This document shows, piece by piece, positions 22,601 through 34,318 of a DNA stretch of 64,000 nucleotides. The position numbers and the translations under genes are program-made. The DNA is taken from contig NC_133650.1 in NCBI RefSeq assembly GCF_009905375.1, positions 146,958,567-147,022,566 on the forward strand, given 5' to 3'. Origin of the DNA: Apium graveolens. Lineage: Eukaryota > Streptophyta > Magnoliopsida > Apiales > Apiaceae. Numbering within the stretch: position 1 is the first letter of the stretch; the number at the start of each line of letters is the position of its first letter. The notes beneath the pieces are model-generated. The model saw only the letters and a program-made list of their open reading frames with translations, made no database searches and was not told where the DNA came from.

Positions 22601-23720
22601 ATCTTAAAATTGACATGCAAGCCTAGCATAAGGTATACCTAGATGATCACTTAGCATGCAAGGAGTTTTATCAAATTTTCACCACAAAATTCAAGTCATT
22701 ATCACATAAACATGCAAAAATTGAACAAAACAACAAGAATGATTTCAAGGACCATTCATTCGGCTCCCATATGGTCATGGCCGAATGAAATGGATGGAAA
22801 TGGCCATTAAATCATCAAGAGTTTCCTTCTCAAGACTTGGCACTTATCCATTTATTGTAGTCCTCTCGAAAACAACCTTAAATCCATAAGAATCAAGATT
22901 GTATTTTGAGTTTCACTAAAACCTTTACATGCAACCCTTAAACTTAAACTTTCTACTCAAAACTCTTTGAAATATGAATGATCATGATATAGGAAGTAAT
23001 ATTTACTTGTATGGAAGGTGGAAACTTGAATGTGGAATAAAGAAAAGGGGAGGGGGTAGGTTTTCGGCTAAAAACCCGAGAGGAGAGGGGGAGGGCCGAG
23101 AGGAGAGGGAGGAGGGAGGAGAAGTGTGGAAATGGTGGAGTGAAAGTGGTGTGTTTGTCATGTTTACTTGGTTTTTATTTGCCCATAAGTGAGTGGATGA
23201 GAGAAATTACAATAGTAACCTTCCAATCATAGTTAGGTAGATTTGCATGCAAGGACAAAATAGTAATGTGGCTAGTAAAATGAAAGTGAGTGGGGTTGGA
23301 ATTGCCCTCCTTGCCCCTTGGTTGAATAGAAGAGAGTTTGCATGCAAGGGTAATCATGTAATTTGATAATTATTAAGCAACTAATTTTCAAAGATTTATT
23401 TTTATATAATAAAATACAAGTTCAAAAATTATAAAATTTATACCATAAAATAACTTGGATTTTTAGAGACTTTATAAAATCATTTTCAAAATTTGTGAAC
23501 AAAATGCCTTTTAAAAGAAGATTTTTCCAAAGCTTAGAATATTCCTTATAAATCAAAAATAAAGAAATTAAATAAATTCTTGCTTTGAAAAATCATATAC
23601 TACCCAAAGCAAATTTATAAAGCAGAAATTTTCACTCGTACAATCATTGAATATATTTTCATTTGACTTACTATTATACCAAATTCACAAATAATATTAC
23701 ATAAAATGCCGGTCGTAACA
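19674..23720 (-). repeat. 5' LTR of G1 (right copy)
   Basis: 4047 bp, near-identical to 10172-14220. Visible differences include a 2-bp indel at the T-run near 20377 and single changes near 19973, 20928, 21306, 21515, 21575, 21615, 22463 and 22512. Confidence 0.94.
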
Positions 23721-23725
23721 CGAAC
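23721..23725. repeat. Target-site duplication of G1, right copy (cgaac)
   Basis: Matches 10167-10171 exactly and directly follows the terminal CA of the LTR. Confidence 0.93.
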
Positions 23726-25921
23726 AGAGCCAACCATCATAAGGATGTGCCAATGTTCTATTTTCCTGTAATGCTGGCACCTCAGGTAAGTGAGGTAAGT
23801 TCATCTACACTCTCAACTATTCCAATCCCTTCTATTTCTTTGACTTCAGGCATAGCTATGGCAACTGTGACAATGACCAAACAGTTGCCTACCAAAGCTG
23901 CCAAAACAACTGCAATTCTTAAATCCAAATCAAAGAAAACCCCCTCTGGTATCTCTAAAAAGGTACCAGTTGAAAATTCTACCAAACACAAAGAGGGGAG
24001 TGTGAAGGAGGGTAAGATAGGTGAGGGAAGGGGTGAACATCAAAGAAACCCCAAGGATAAGGTTGGAGAGATAAGTGAATCCCAGCCTAGCCACACTGCA
24101 GTTTCCCAACAAATTACAGTGCTTAAAAAGGACAGAAGCTCACTTCTAGCTGCATCCTCCCAAAAGGATGTGGCTATTGAACAAAGCTCTCATCCAAGAG
24201 CACATGCCAAGAGGGTTAGGGACACAAGCCTACACCAAACTTACACTAGAAAGAAGAAATCCAAAACCACTGGGGATGCACAGGACACACACTTAGTGCA
24301 AACTGGTGCTAAAGACACAGTCCCTGCACCTTCTCAAATTCAGATTGATGTGGCTCCAATAAATGTGGAGTCACAGCCAAAATCTCTCTTGATAGAAGCC
24401 ACTGAAACACAATATTCACCAACCAACTCACTGGAAGTGGACATGATAAACACTTCAATTCCTGATTCCCCTTCTTTAACTCTGTTGGGGAAGCCAAAAT
24501 CTAGTGCAAGTGAGCATCATCTTTTAGATGATTTGTTGGCTCACTTGCCAATTCTTTCTGATTCTATTGTGACATATGTGCCTCAAATAACTTCAATCAA
24601 CACAGAGTCAACAATAGTTTCTCTTCCCACCTCATTCATTTCTACTCTCTCGATGGATATTGCTCATCCGTCGAGTAGTGATTGTATCCCGACGGATAAG
24701 CTTAACAGCAGTTATCCGTCGGATAGCTTTACCACTCACCCGACGGATATCATTTATCCATCGAGTGTCTCTGCACAACTTCAAACTTCAATAATTTCAA
24801 GTGCAGAAGATTTGGTGGTAATACAATCACTCTTAGGACTGAGAGAGGAGAGTGTATTGAGTGAGAGGCTGGGTTGCTCACATGCAAAAGGAGAGGAAAA
24901 GAGTGAATCTCAGCAATCCATTCATTCAGGATTGGCAAAAGTGAGTGAGAGGAGTCCCACCTTAGTAGGTGAAGGTGAGGGAGTGAGGGTGGGGAGCCAG
25001 GGTGAGACCCTGATGCAACAAAAGAGAGAACATGAGAGAAAAGCAGGTACTGGAGCAATAAGGATGGAGCCAGCCATTGCTAGTGAGTCAATGATTGTGG
25101 ATGATGCTGAAAAGGAAAGACAATTTCAGCAACATTACAAAGCTGTAATTGATAACATTTCCTTGGATGCTGACACTTTTACTCACCCTGTTTCAGCCTA
25201 TCAACTGTTGGCTGCTCAGGGCAATGTGGAGGCAGAGCAGACTTTACACTTAGTGCACACCACAGAATCTCTTCAAAGAGATAAAGCTGCTGTCAACAGG
25301 ATGCCTCCTCAAGCTGGAGAGCCATCTGAAGAATTTGGAGTAAATTCTGATGATGATGACTCTAGTTCTTTGAATGGAATCATGAACATAGGGGGAGCTG
25401 AAGGCCAAAGTTCTGCTTTAAGTTTACCTGAATGCGCATGGGCAAAGGACTTTACACCAGGACAATTTGAGGTGTCTTTGGTAAGACAAGTAACAACCAT
25501 TCAGCAAGCCCTTCAGGAAGTTTCAGATGCTGGTACCAAGGCTGTTCTTAAAGCTCATCTAGACTCCTTGCACTTAATGAAGATCCAACACTCCAGACAG
25601 AATATCAGTGTGGATGAATTGAAAAAGGAGATAGCTGACTTAAAGACATACAACTCTGAGAAACTGGATTCAATAATGCCATATGGTACCATGCATGATT
25701 TATTACAAAGGTTGAGAAGAGAATCAAATTCTGAAAAGAAGATAGCCAAGCTGGAGACCAGAGTTCAAGTTATTGAGAATTCAGTGGCCCTACTTCTTCA
25801 AAATCAACAGACTCAGACAAATCTTCTCATGCAATTGGCTAAAGCACAAGGCCTAACTCATTCACTTGATGATAACAAAAAGGGGGAGAGAGAATCAAGT
25901 AAGGGAGAAAGGATCAACTAA
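23726..25921 (+). pseudogene. Sirevirus A ORF3, middle part (linker and coiled coil)
   Basis: This continues ORF3 in phase after G1: about 730 codons to a TAA at 25919-25921. It begins with a conserved block ending FYFPVM. A long Ser/Thr/Pro/Lys-rich, probably disordered linker follows, with ATCCGTCG-type words at about 24656-24760 in both orientations. Next is an acidic patch near 25340-25390 and a clear coiled coil (from DELKKEIADLKTYN through AKLETRVQVIENSVALLLQ, about 25610-25850). It ends at a KKGER motif in a run of GGGGGAG tracts. The stop is probably a frameshift product, because the next frame (25866-26084) continues ORF3-like sequence. No membrane segment is seen. Confidence 0.78.
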
Positions 25922-27561
25922 GGGGGAGAACATTGTAGTTCAAATCAGCAAAGTAATTGTACCTTCAATTACTATCTCCAAGCCACCAGTTGCAGATGGT
26001 ATAGATCTTATAAATGCAGCAGCAGCAAGTTTGAATGATGCTGATAAAGAAGATTTGACTCTGATCAACTGGAAAAAAAATTGATGAGGAAATACAGAGA
26101 AAGTTTCAATTAGTCAAGGAACCAGATCAGTCAGCAATCCATCACTCTCATGTCAAGCCAATCAATGTGAATGAGATGAGCATGAACTATCTGGAGAAAG
26201 GACAATCTTCCTGCATCAAGACTACAAAGGCTGAGATGATTCTTAAACCAAGGGCAAACTATCCAAAGTCATCTTTGAAGAACCCTATGGATACTGTGTA
26301 TGAGACACCCAAGCCTGATGAAAAGAAGCTTCTGTCAAGATCTATTCTTCTCTACAAAGATCCAGCTGATTCAGCCTCAAGAGAGAGAATTGCAAAGATA
26401 TTCAGAAATGGGAAGGAAATTTGTGTGGTAGCTGGACATCCACAATTTGCTCAAGCAAAGGAAGAAGAAAAAGCCAGATTGAATCCAGAAAAGAGGCAAG
26501 CTGCTCTAGATGCAAAGAAGTCTAAACAAAAGAAAGAACAGTTTGCTATCTTGACCAAGCTACAGGCTGTGAACTCTTCTCAACAAATTCCCTCTCAACC
26601 AACTCAAGCTACTGGATCAAAGAAGAAGATTGAAGAACAGAAGAAATCTCCAAGAAAGAAAGAATTGGCTAAAAGAACAAAAAGAAAGTTGGATATTGTT
26701 AACAAGGAATTGGAAGATCAATTTCCAATGGAATCCACTAAAGCTGAAACTCAAGCATCAAAGCCCTCTGTGGTATTTGAAGACATAAGGGTGGTAGACC
26801 CCTACAGGAACATACATGGAGAGCCTATTGTACCAAAGGATGAGCCAATAGAGTGGGATAAATTACCAATTCCTGACTTCAACTTGCCAATTCTCACCAA
26901 GCCAAGAAGGAAAAAATCAAGGGCAGTCAAGAAAGTGAAGCTGTCACCTCTCAAATCCAAGGCAGTAGTCAAAGCTCAACCCAAGATCAACAAGGAAGAC
27001 TACTTGTACTTGTGTGACATCAAGGAATTTTCAGACCTAAACCTTTATCTGGAGGAGCTGGATGAGGTAAGGGCAATTGATGCATACAGAAACCTACCTG
27101 AAAGGTTGGTATTCAAGTACAAAGGAGGAAGGGAGATTCAGTGGCCTCTTCACAGGATACTTCAAGAAAGCCAAGCTGTGTTGATCAAAGTCTATTCATC
27201 CTTCAAGAAAAACTTTGGGTTTAATGTAACTGCAAGAAGATTAGTATTGAAGAAGATTGAAGAGCTAAGGAGTGTTAGAGCCAAAGATGCACTACCCAAA
27301 ACTCTTATCATCCCATACACAGGGAGAAGAGTGCATCTAAGGCCCTACTGGCTGATGGAATTCATGGATGACAAGGGTGTGAGAAGATTCTTCAGACTAG
27401 AAGACCAATTGAGTATCTCTAGCAATGAGACTCTTTTGGAAATGCAAGAAATGTTAGATATCTCAGAATCTGATGAATTAGAATTCCACAGACAACTCCA
27501 GAATCAAATTAAAGAAAACAACAGAAAGCTTGGAAGAAGATCCAGACCTTCAAGAAACTAG
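25922..27561 (+). pseudogene. Sirevirus A ORF3, C-terminal part in shifted frames
   Basis: Two further frames carry the rest of ORF3. Up to 26084 the frame of 25866 is coding-like and ends at an eight-A run (26072-26079), where a slip would enter the third frame. From 26167 there are 464 codons to a TAG at 27559-27561. This part is Lys/Glu-rich and then forms a compact-looking C-terminal domain (about 27000-27500) with LNLYLEELDEV, VFKYKGGREI and RLVLKKIEEL. Similar spacing of aromatic and charged residues occurs near the window end in ORF3 of C. Two frameshifts, one at the G-rich tract and one at the A-run, make the gene defective. Confidence 0.7.
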
Positions 27562-27740
27562 AAAAATCTGCTCAGGCTAGAGGAGCATCTTGAATTGACT
27601 ATGAGCCAAACCTTGTATACCTTGTTTAAATTGAAGCACTTTCAGTTTTATCTACTTATCTTTAAAGATATATGTTTAGGATGTTTTGTTATCATCAAGT
27701 GTCTCTTAATTTATGGCTACAATTCCAGTAGACATAAATT
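27562..27740 (+). other. 3' untranslated spacer of Sirevirus A
   Basis: AT-rich spacer between the ORF3 stop and the polypurine tract. I see no gene or word copies. Confidence 0.6.
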
Positions 27741-27749
27741 GGGGGAGAT
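27741..27749 (+). other. Polypurine tract of Sirevirus A
   Basis: gggggagat immediately precedes the 3' LTR. Similar G-runs occur upstream at 25877, 25902 and 25922, in keeping with the multiple polypurine tracts described for Sireviruses. Confidence 0.85.
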
Positions 27750-28785
27750 TGTTGTGAATATGTTGTGCACTTGATGATTACCTAAACAAAACATCTAAGT
27801 AGATTTTACTTAGTGAAATAATGTAGCACTCGACGGATAAGAATTATAGTCCCAACGGATAACTCAGTTTAAGTACCGACGGATGAGTAATTTATTATCC
27901 ATCGAGTGAGTAGCTTATATAATGATAAGTTTGTAGCACAGTGTTGTATGCACCTTTGTATAGAATCTGTAGTAGCATATAAGTCATGTTGACTTTAACT
28001 AGATATGCAGAATAGGTTGATTAACTGTACATAAGCAATGTCTTGTAATTCTGTATAAGTGAAATGAAGTCAAGTGCCAAAATAGCTATCAACGGATGCT
28101 TAACAAAGCTTCGACGGATGATCAAATGACTTTCAACGGATGTTCAAAATAGCAGTCGACGGATGATCAAGTAAGTCATCGACGGATGATCTGAAAGTCG
28201 ACGGATGATAATATCAAGATTCAAACATCAGTTGAACAGTGAAAGCTGACACACAGTCGTCGAGATTGGATACAAACACTGTGGAAGCCCATTAACTGGG
28301 TAATAGAGGACGAAAAGCAGCAAAGATCAAGACTGTTAGATTTTATATTTATTCAGTTCTTTTGACTTTGTAATCTTGGTAATATATATATAAACCAAGA
28401 GAGTAGCAAATATAAAAACAACTAAGAAAACTAAGTGAGCTTAGAATCAAACACAGAGAAATCTTTGTAAGCACTATCTTTAGCATTTCCTGTGTTCTTA
28501 GTTGTTCTATCTTGAAAAAGCAGCTGTGAGCATTTCTGCACACAGAGTTCTCTCGATATATTAATATATATCTCTGGTGGAATTTTTTAAATCCACCAGA
28601 AAGTTTTTAAAGACTCTTGTTTTTAATTACTCTTGTTTTGATTCATTAAAGTTTATATTCCGCATTGTGCTAATCAAAACAGATATATCTATAATCGAGT
28701 TGAACAGTTTTATTTAAAGAAAAAGGTTAAGAATTCCATTCAACCCCCCTTCTATAATTCTTGCTATATTGTTAAGGGACTAACA
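27750..28785 (+). repeat. 3' LTR of Sirevirus A
   Basis: 1036 bp, with no indel relative to 2073-3108 and about 17 substitutions counted by eye. The six-copy decamer array recurs from 28089. Confidence 0.95.
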
Positions 28786-28790
28786 CAACT
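28786..28790. repeat. Target-site duplication of Sirevirus A, right copy (caact)
   Basis: Matches 2068-2072. The sequence after it (gttgggtcattgacacag) continues the Sirevirus B ORF3 on the minus strand. Confidence 0.93.
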
Positions 28791-29673
28791 GTTGGGTCAT
28801 TGACACAGTTGTCATAGCTACACTAAAAAGCAAAGAAATTTGTGAGGTTGGAGGAGTGGACACAAAAGAAATTACCTCACTTACCTGAGGTCCCTCCATT
28901 ACTGGAAAGTAGAACAAGGGAACCTCCTTGTGATGGTTTGCTCTGTTTAAATCTGCAATTATCCTTCTTTCTTGAACCAAATAATTTAGCTTGTTGGTTA
29001 GGTTTCCAATTATAATTTCCTCAACAAGATGGTTAGCAAGCATCATGAAAAATCTAGCATAATAGACACTTCTACCTCTCTTATTGACCTCTCCTAACTT
29101 AAATCCTAACTCAAACAAAATTAAATCACTGAAATTGAAGTATTTATCATTAACTAGCATGTAAAGCATGTTCAGCATAGAAATGTTCATGGAATCAAAG
29201 TTACTAACTTTACCTGAAAATACCTTAGTTACTACATCACACAAATAACTCTATTCTTTCCTAAGACCCAACCTCCTAATTTCACTTAATTTAGAAGTAG
29301 TGAGTGCATAGCCCATGGAATTAAGTATATCAACAATGTCAGAGTCTGTGTGTGAGGCAGTTACAGTGTTATCAGGAATCTTGAAGCATGCTTTAATAAC
29401 ATCACTATTTATGCAAAACTGCTTACCTTTCAAAGTGAATGTGATGGTTTTGTCTGTTGAGTTGTACACTGCAGTTGTCCATATCTCTTCAACAACCTCA
29501 CAGTAAATGGTGGGTGATTCCAGCATGGCATAGTTGAGTTTGCAGTTCTTCACAAAATCCATCATTTTGTGATAGTCTCCAGACTGTTGAATCTCCTTGT
29601 TCACCAAAGCTGAGAAGTTGTTTTTCTCATAGATATAACCAGTTTGTGACATGATTTTCACTACAGGTGCCAT
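28791..29673 (-). pseudogene. Sirevirus B ORF3, N-terminal part with premature stop
   Basis: The ATG at 29673 (MAPVVKIMSQTG) matches ORF3 of A almost residue for residue. A TAG at 29251-29253 replaces the tryptophan codon of the conserved RKEWSYLCDV block. Reading resumes in phase through CDVVTKVFSGK to the FYFPVM block, where Sirevirus A interrupts the gene. The rest lies at 1-2072. No signal peptide or membrane segment is visible. Confidence 0.8.
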
Positions 29674-30193
29674 TGTTAGAGATTTGGAATTTGCAGAGAA
29701 AGAGAGAGTTTGCTTTTCTGAAGAAAGAAATTAGAGCAATTGAATCTTGAGAATGATAAAAGAAATGAATAAAAGTGAAATTGCTTTTATACTATCTCAA
29801 AAAATAACTGTCAAAAATAATAAAGTAAATAAAGTGACCAATAGAAATTGCTCAAAATAGTCGTTTAAAAATAAACTGTAAAAATTTCGTCACTTATCCG
29901 TCGTGTTATGCTTACAAACTGTAAGTATACTCGATGGATAATGTTGAGAGAATTAACGGCTAGGATTGAGACAATTTGACGGATGAGGATAAATCAGTTA
30001 TCCGTCGAGTTATAAAATATTCCAGAAAAATAATTGATTTTATTAACAAATTGTATTCCGACGGATGATCGAACTCGATGGATAATGATCATCAGTGGGG
30101 ATGTAAATTATGACTTAGCCAAAATTTCATCCAAAACTGAAAAATCAATTAAATTTATGGCTGCAATACAACTTGCAAAATATCTGAACTGAT
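29674..30193 (-). promoter_or_regulatory. Spacer between pol and ORF3 of Sirevirus B, putative internal promoter
   Basis: Layout as in A: ATCCGTCG-type words on both strands (about 29896, 29933, 29979, 30000, 30059, 30072), then on the minus strand a reversed CCAAT (CTATTGG, about 29840), TATAAAAG at 29784-29791 and a pyrimidine-rich leader into the ORF3 ATG. No gene is seen. Confidence 0.5.
29784..29791 (-). promoter_or_regulatory. Putative internal TATA box upstream of ORF3 in Sirevirus B
   Basis: TATAAAAG on the minus strand, 118 bp before the ORF3 ATG and at the same spacing as in A, although the surrounding sequence has diverged. Confidence 0.5.
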
Positions 30194-33100
30194 TCATGAA
30201 TAATTAAGCATACCTAACTCACTTACCAACCTTGAGAAGGTGGATTCATCCAGTGGCTTGGTAAATATGTTTGTAAGCTATGTTTCACTTGGAACAAAAT
30301 GCAGTTCCATAGTACCATTCATCACATGTTCCCTTATGAAGTGGTACTTGATATCTATGTGCTTTGTTCTTGATTGCTGTACTGGATTTTCAGTGATGGC
30401 AATTGCACTTGTGTTATCACGGAAAATAGGAATCCTATCCACTTGTAGACCATAGTCCAAAAATTGGTTTTTCATCCATAGAATCTGTGCACAACAACTA
30501 CCAACAACAATATAGTCAGCTTCACCTGCAGAAGTAGAAACTGAATTTTGCTTTTTACTGAACCAGGACACAAGTTTGTTTCCTAGAAACTGACAGGTTC
30601 CTGTTGTGTTTTTTCTATCTATTTTACAACCTGCATAATATGCATCTGAATAACCAGTTAGATCAATACCAGAATCTCTAGGGTACCAAATGCCAAGTTT
30701 TGGTGTTCCCTTGAGATATCTGAAAATTCTCTTAATAGCTACTAAATGAGATTCTCTAGGATCAACTTGAAATCTAGCATAAATACAAGTAGCAAACATT
30801 ATATCTGGCCTACTAGTTGTTAAGTACATAAGTGAACCAACCATGCCCCTATAGCTTGAAATATCCACAGACTTTTCAGTAGTGTTTAATTCAAGCTTAG
30901 TTGTAGTGTCCATGGGAGTTTTTGCAGATGTGCAATCCATTAGATCAAACTTCTTTAAAAAATCATGAATATATTTAGTTTGACTAATGAATATTCCATC
31001 ACTAACTTACTTAACTTGTAAACCAAGAAAGTAAGTTAGTTCTCCCATCATGCTCATTTCATACTTATTTTGTATTAATTTGGCAAACTTTTTGCAAAGA
31101 TTTTCATCTGTAGAGCCAATTATAATATCATCTACATAGATTTGAACAAGTATACTAGAGCCATTAACATTTCTAAAGAATAAAGTTTTATCCACAGTAC
31201 CTCTTGTAAAGTGATTTTCCAAAAGGAACTTTGATAATGTGTCATACCAGGCTTTAGGTGCTTGCTCCAGTCCATAGAGTGCTTTCAAAAGATAGTAGAC
31301 ATGATTTGGGAAATTTGGATGTTTAAAACCAGGAGGCTGACTAACATAGACTTCCTCCTCCAAATCTCCATTTAGAAAAGCACTCTTGATATCCATTTGA
31401 TAGACCTTGAAATTGGCATGGGATGCATAGGCTAAGAAAATTCTGATGGCTTCAAGTCTTGCAACAGGAGCAAAAGTTTCATCAAAATCTATTCTTTCTT
31501 GTTAACAATAGCCCTTAGCAACCAATCTAGCTTTGTTCCTGACTACTATGCCATTTTTATCCATCTTGTTTCTAAATAGCCATTTGGTGTCTATTGAATT
31601 CTTTCCTTTAGGCTTGGGTACCAACTTCCATACTTTATTCCTTTCAAATTGGTTTAGCTCCTCCTTCATAGCTAAAATCCAATCAGGATCCAACAAAGCT
31701 TCTTCTACCTTCTTTGGTTCTTCCTTAGATAGGAAGCTGCTATATAGACATTCTTCTTGAGTTGCTCTCCTTGTTTGAACTCTAGAAGATACATCACCAA
31801 TGATGAGCTCAAAGGGGTGATCCTTTGTCCATTTCCTTTGTTGAGGTAGGTTAGCTCTAGATGAAGAGGCCTCATTGTTGTCTTGATGTGCGATTGAGTT
31901 TTGATTATTAGAAACTCCCCCTGAGTTTATGGATCTTTGATTTGAAAAAGGAAAATTTTCTGTGAGTGATCTATTCTGACTTTCAACTTCTTTTGATGAC
32001 CCGACGGATGGTGTATTTTGAGTTTCGACGGATGAAGCTGATTGTCTCCCGACGGATAAAGCAGATTGTCTCCGGATGGATGAAGCATTTTGCAACTTGA
32101 CAGATATTGAATTTTGTGCTTCATTAGTAGTAGATTTTTCTGCAAAATCCTTTGTCATTGTTTCCTGATCACTTTCATCATCACTATCATCACTAACCAT
32201 CTCAACATTATCAAATTTGAGGCTCTCATGGTAATCTTCATCTTGCAGTCCTTCAATCTTCTTATCATCAAACACAACATGCATTGATTCCATAACAATG
32301 TTGGTTCTTAGATTGTAGACTCTGTATGCTTTACCAACAGCATATCCAACAAAAATTCCTTCATCTGCTTTAGCATCAAACTTCCCATTTTGATCAGTTT
32401 GATTTCTTAAGATATAACATTTGCAGGCAAAGACATGAAGAAAATTTAGAGTTGGCTTCTTGTTCTTGAACAATTGGTAGGGTGTCATACACTTTTCTTG
32501 ATTAACCAAAGAAATATTCTGAGTGTAGCATGCAGTATTTACAGCTTCAGCCCAGAAGTATGTTGGTAACTTTGATTCTTCAAGCATTGTCCTTGCAGCT
32601 TCAATAAGTGATTTGTTCTTTCTTTCCACTACTCCATTTTGTTGTGGAGTTCTTGCTGCTGAAAACTCATGCATAATCCCATTCTCTTCACAAAATGCTC
32701 TCAGAACAGAATTTTAGAACTCGGTTCCATTGTCACTCCTGATTCTTCTAACTTTGAAATCAAGATGATTGTTGACTTGCCTTATGTGATTGATGATGTT
32801 TTCACTAGCCTCATCTTTAGACTTTAGGAAAAATGCCTAAGAGAACTTTGAGAAATCATCTACAATTACTAGGAAAAATCTTTTCCTTGAGATGGACAAC
32901 AGATTGACTGGTCCAAACAAATCCATGTGTAGCAATTGCAGAGGTTCTTCAATTATTGAATCAAGCTTCTTTCTGAATGATGCTTTGATCTGCTTTCCTT
33001 TCTGACAAGCATCACACAGTCCATCCTTAGAAAACTCCACTTGAGGATTACCTCTAACCAGTTCTTTCTTGACAAGCTCATTCATGGTCTTGAAGTTTAG

Positions 33101-33545
33101 ATGGGACAGCTTCTTGTGCCATAGCCAACTTTCATCTTGACTTACTTTATTGAGAAGATAAGTAACAGATTCGGCATTTGATGAGTTGAAGTCATCTATG
33201 TACACATTTCCTTTTTTCACTCCAGTGAGAACCACTTTGTTGTTCCTCTTATTTGTCACAACACAGGCTTCTGAATTGAAGGTTACTGAATTTCCCTTGT
33301 CACAAAGCCGGCTGATACTCAACAAATTATGCTTGAGACCATCCACTAGGGCAACTTTCTCAATGATGACATTATCTTTAGAAATTAAGCCATATCACAC
33401 AGTATAACCCTTGTTGTCATCTCTAAAAGTAATACTTGGGCCAACTCTCTCCTTGAACTCTGTGAGCAGGGTAGAATCTCTAGTCATGTGTCTTGAACAA
33501 TTACTATCCAAGTACCACAGATTCTTTCAGTTTCCCTGCACACAT
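30194..33545 (-). pseudogene. pol: Sirevirus B pol (PR-IN-RT-RH), heavily mutated
   Basis: Collinear with pol of A. The protease motif at about 33500-33512 reads LDSNCS instead of LDSGCS, so the catalytic glycine is lost. Integrase runs through about 32500-33350 with stops (for example near 32716 and 33390). The IN-RT linker with 24-bp-spaced words is at 31985-32110. A TAA follows GYC near 31503. The reverse transcriptase keeps [13 protein letters not shown] at 31007-31009 sits exactly where A also has TAA. RNase H is at 30197-30940, ending near DIFTKPL-equivalent sequence and a TGA at 30194-30196. The gene cannot be translated as one protein. Confidence 0.88.
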
Positions 33546-33555
33546 CAAAACCAAA

Positions 33556-34313
33556 TCAAGTTGATTTTGGTACCCAAGTTTCCTTGGGTCCTTCCTTGTT
33601 AGCTTTCTTCTTTTGTTTCTTAGGTTTTATCTCATTTGACTTGGGGATTTCAGATCCATCCTTAGTCAGCTGAGTTGGACCTTTAAAACCTGTCATTAAA
33701 ACAGAATTATCATGCACATTTTGATTAACAGGAAATGGCATTTAATTTGCAAACATGTTATTCCAGTAAGGCATGCTAAATGGCATTTGAGTTATACTAA
33801 ATGCAGCATAATAAGGATTAGGTGTAAATGACATATTACCAAATTATGCATTCATATTCTGTGCAGACATAACATTCATAGACATAGAAGGCATGGCATT
33901 CATGTTGGGAAAAGAAGGTGGTACAGATATGGGAGTAGGCATGGCAAGTTTGCAGTTAACAGACAAATGATTAGCACCACCACACTTAACACAGATTTTT
34001 CTTGGAGCATACTTATCATGTGTGTAGTTGTTATGTTTGGTAATCCCTACTTTTCCATTTCTATCTTTTTAGCCTCTGTTTTAACCTCAATCTTTTTTAA
34101 TCTGTCATTCCATTGCTTGATGGACAGATGACCAACATTCACTTTCTACTCCTTCTTCACTTGACTTGATTCTCCTGAAATAAAGTTTTTAAAAACCGAT
34201 CCATATTTTTCATTTAACTTGGCAAGTTTGGCTTAACTCACAGGTTTGCTCACAGCCGACAGATGAGGATTAATATCACTCGACGGATAATCTTTTTGAT
34301 TATCCAACAGATG
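33556..34313 (-). pseudogene. Sirevirus B gag, C-terminal part
   Basis: Read on the minus strand this covers the gag region after the coiled coil. It has word copies near 34256-34310, a Lys-rich stretch with frame breaks, a zinc knuckle CVKCGGANHLSVNC that is complete (A has a stop in its last codon), the Met/Pro/Asn-rich tail and the final WVPKST with stop. G2 interrupts the gene at 34314-34318. Confidence 0.75.
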
Positions 34314-34318
34314 ACTCT
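34314..34318. repeat. Target-site duplication of G2, left copy (actct)
   Basis: actct precedes the TG of the left LTR and recurs at 47102-47106. Confidence 0.85.

Larger units (their letters stand above)
10172..23720 (-). mobile_element. G1, intact-looking chromovirus-type gypsy element
   Basis: This 13.5-kb element on the minus strand has very long LTRs (4049 and 4047 bp), a tRNA-Met primer site, an uninterrupted gag-pol ORF, a polypurine tract and a 5-bp duplication. By eye the LTRs differ at about eight substitutions and one 2-bp A/T-tract indel, so insertion was very recent on the scale of this window. The RT-RH-IN-chromodomain order and long LTRs fit the Tekay/Del group of chromoviruses; this is inference without a database search. 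Confidence 0.95.
2073..28785 (+). mobile_element. Sirevirus A, copia LTR retrotransposon interrupted by G1
   Basis: Two 1036-bp LTRs (2073-3108 and 27750-28785) start with TGTTGTG and end with CTAACA, flanked by a 5-bp duplication. Between them lie a primer-binding site, gag, pol in the copia order (protease, integrase, reverse transcriptase, RNase H), a long third ORF and a polypurine tract. The third ORF is split by gypsy G1 at 10172-23720; without G1 the element is about 13.2 kb. I count about 17 substitutions and no indels between the LTRs, by eye, so it is fairly young but older than G1. Gag, pol and ORF3 all carry inactivating changes. Confidence 0.95.

Noticed and set aside
28349..28543. 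64-codon antisense frame with a hydrophobic stretch, also at 2672-2866
   Set aside because: It lies over the TATA and leader region of the Sirevirus A LTR on the opposite strand; its duplication simply reflects the two LTRs.
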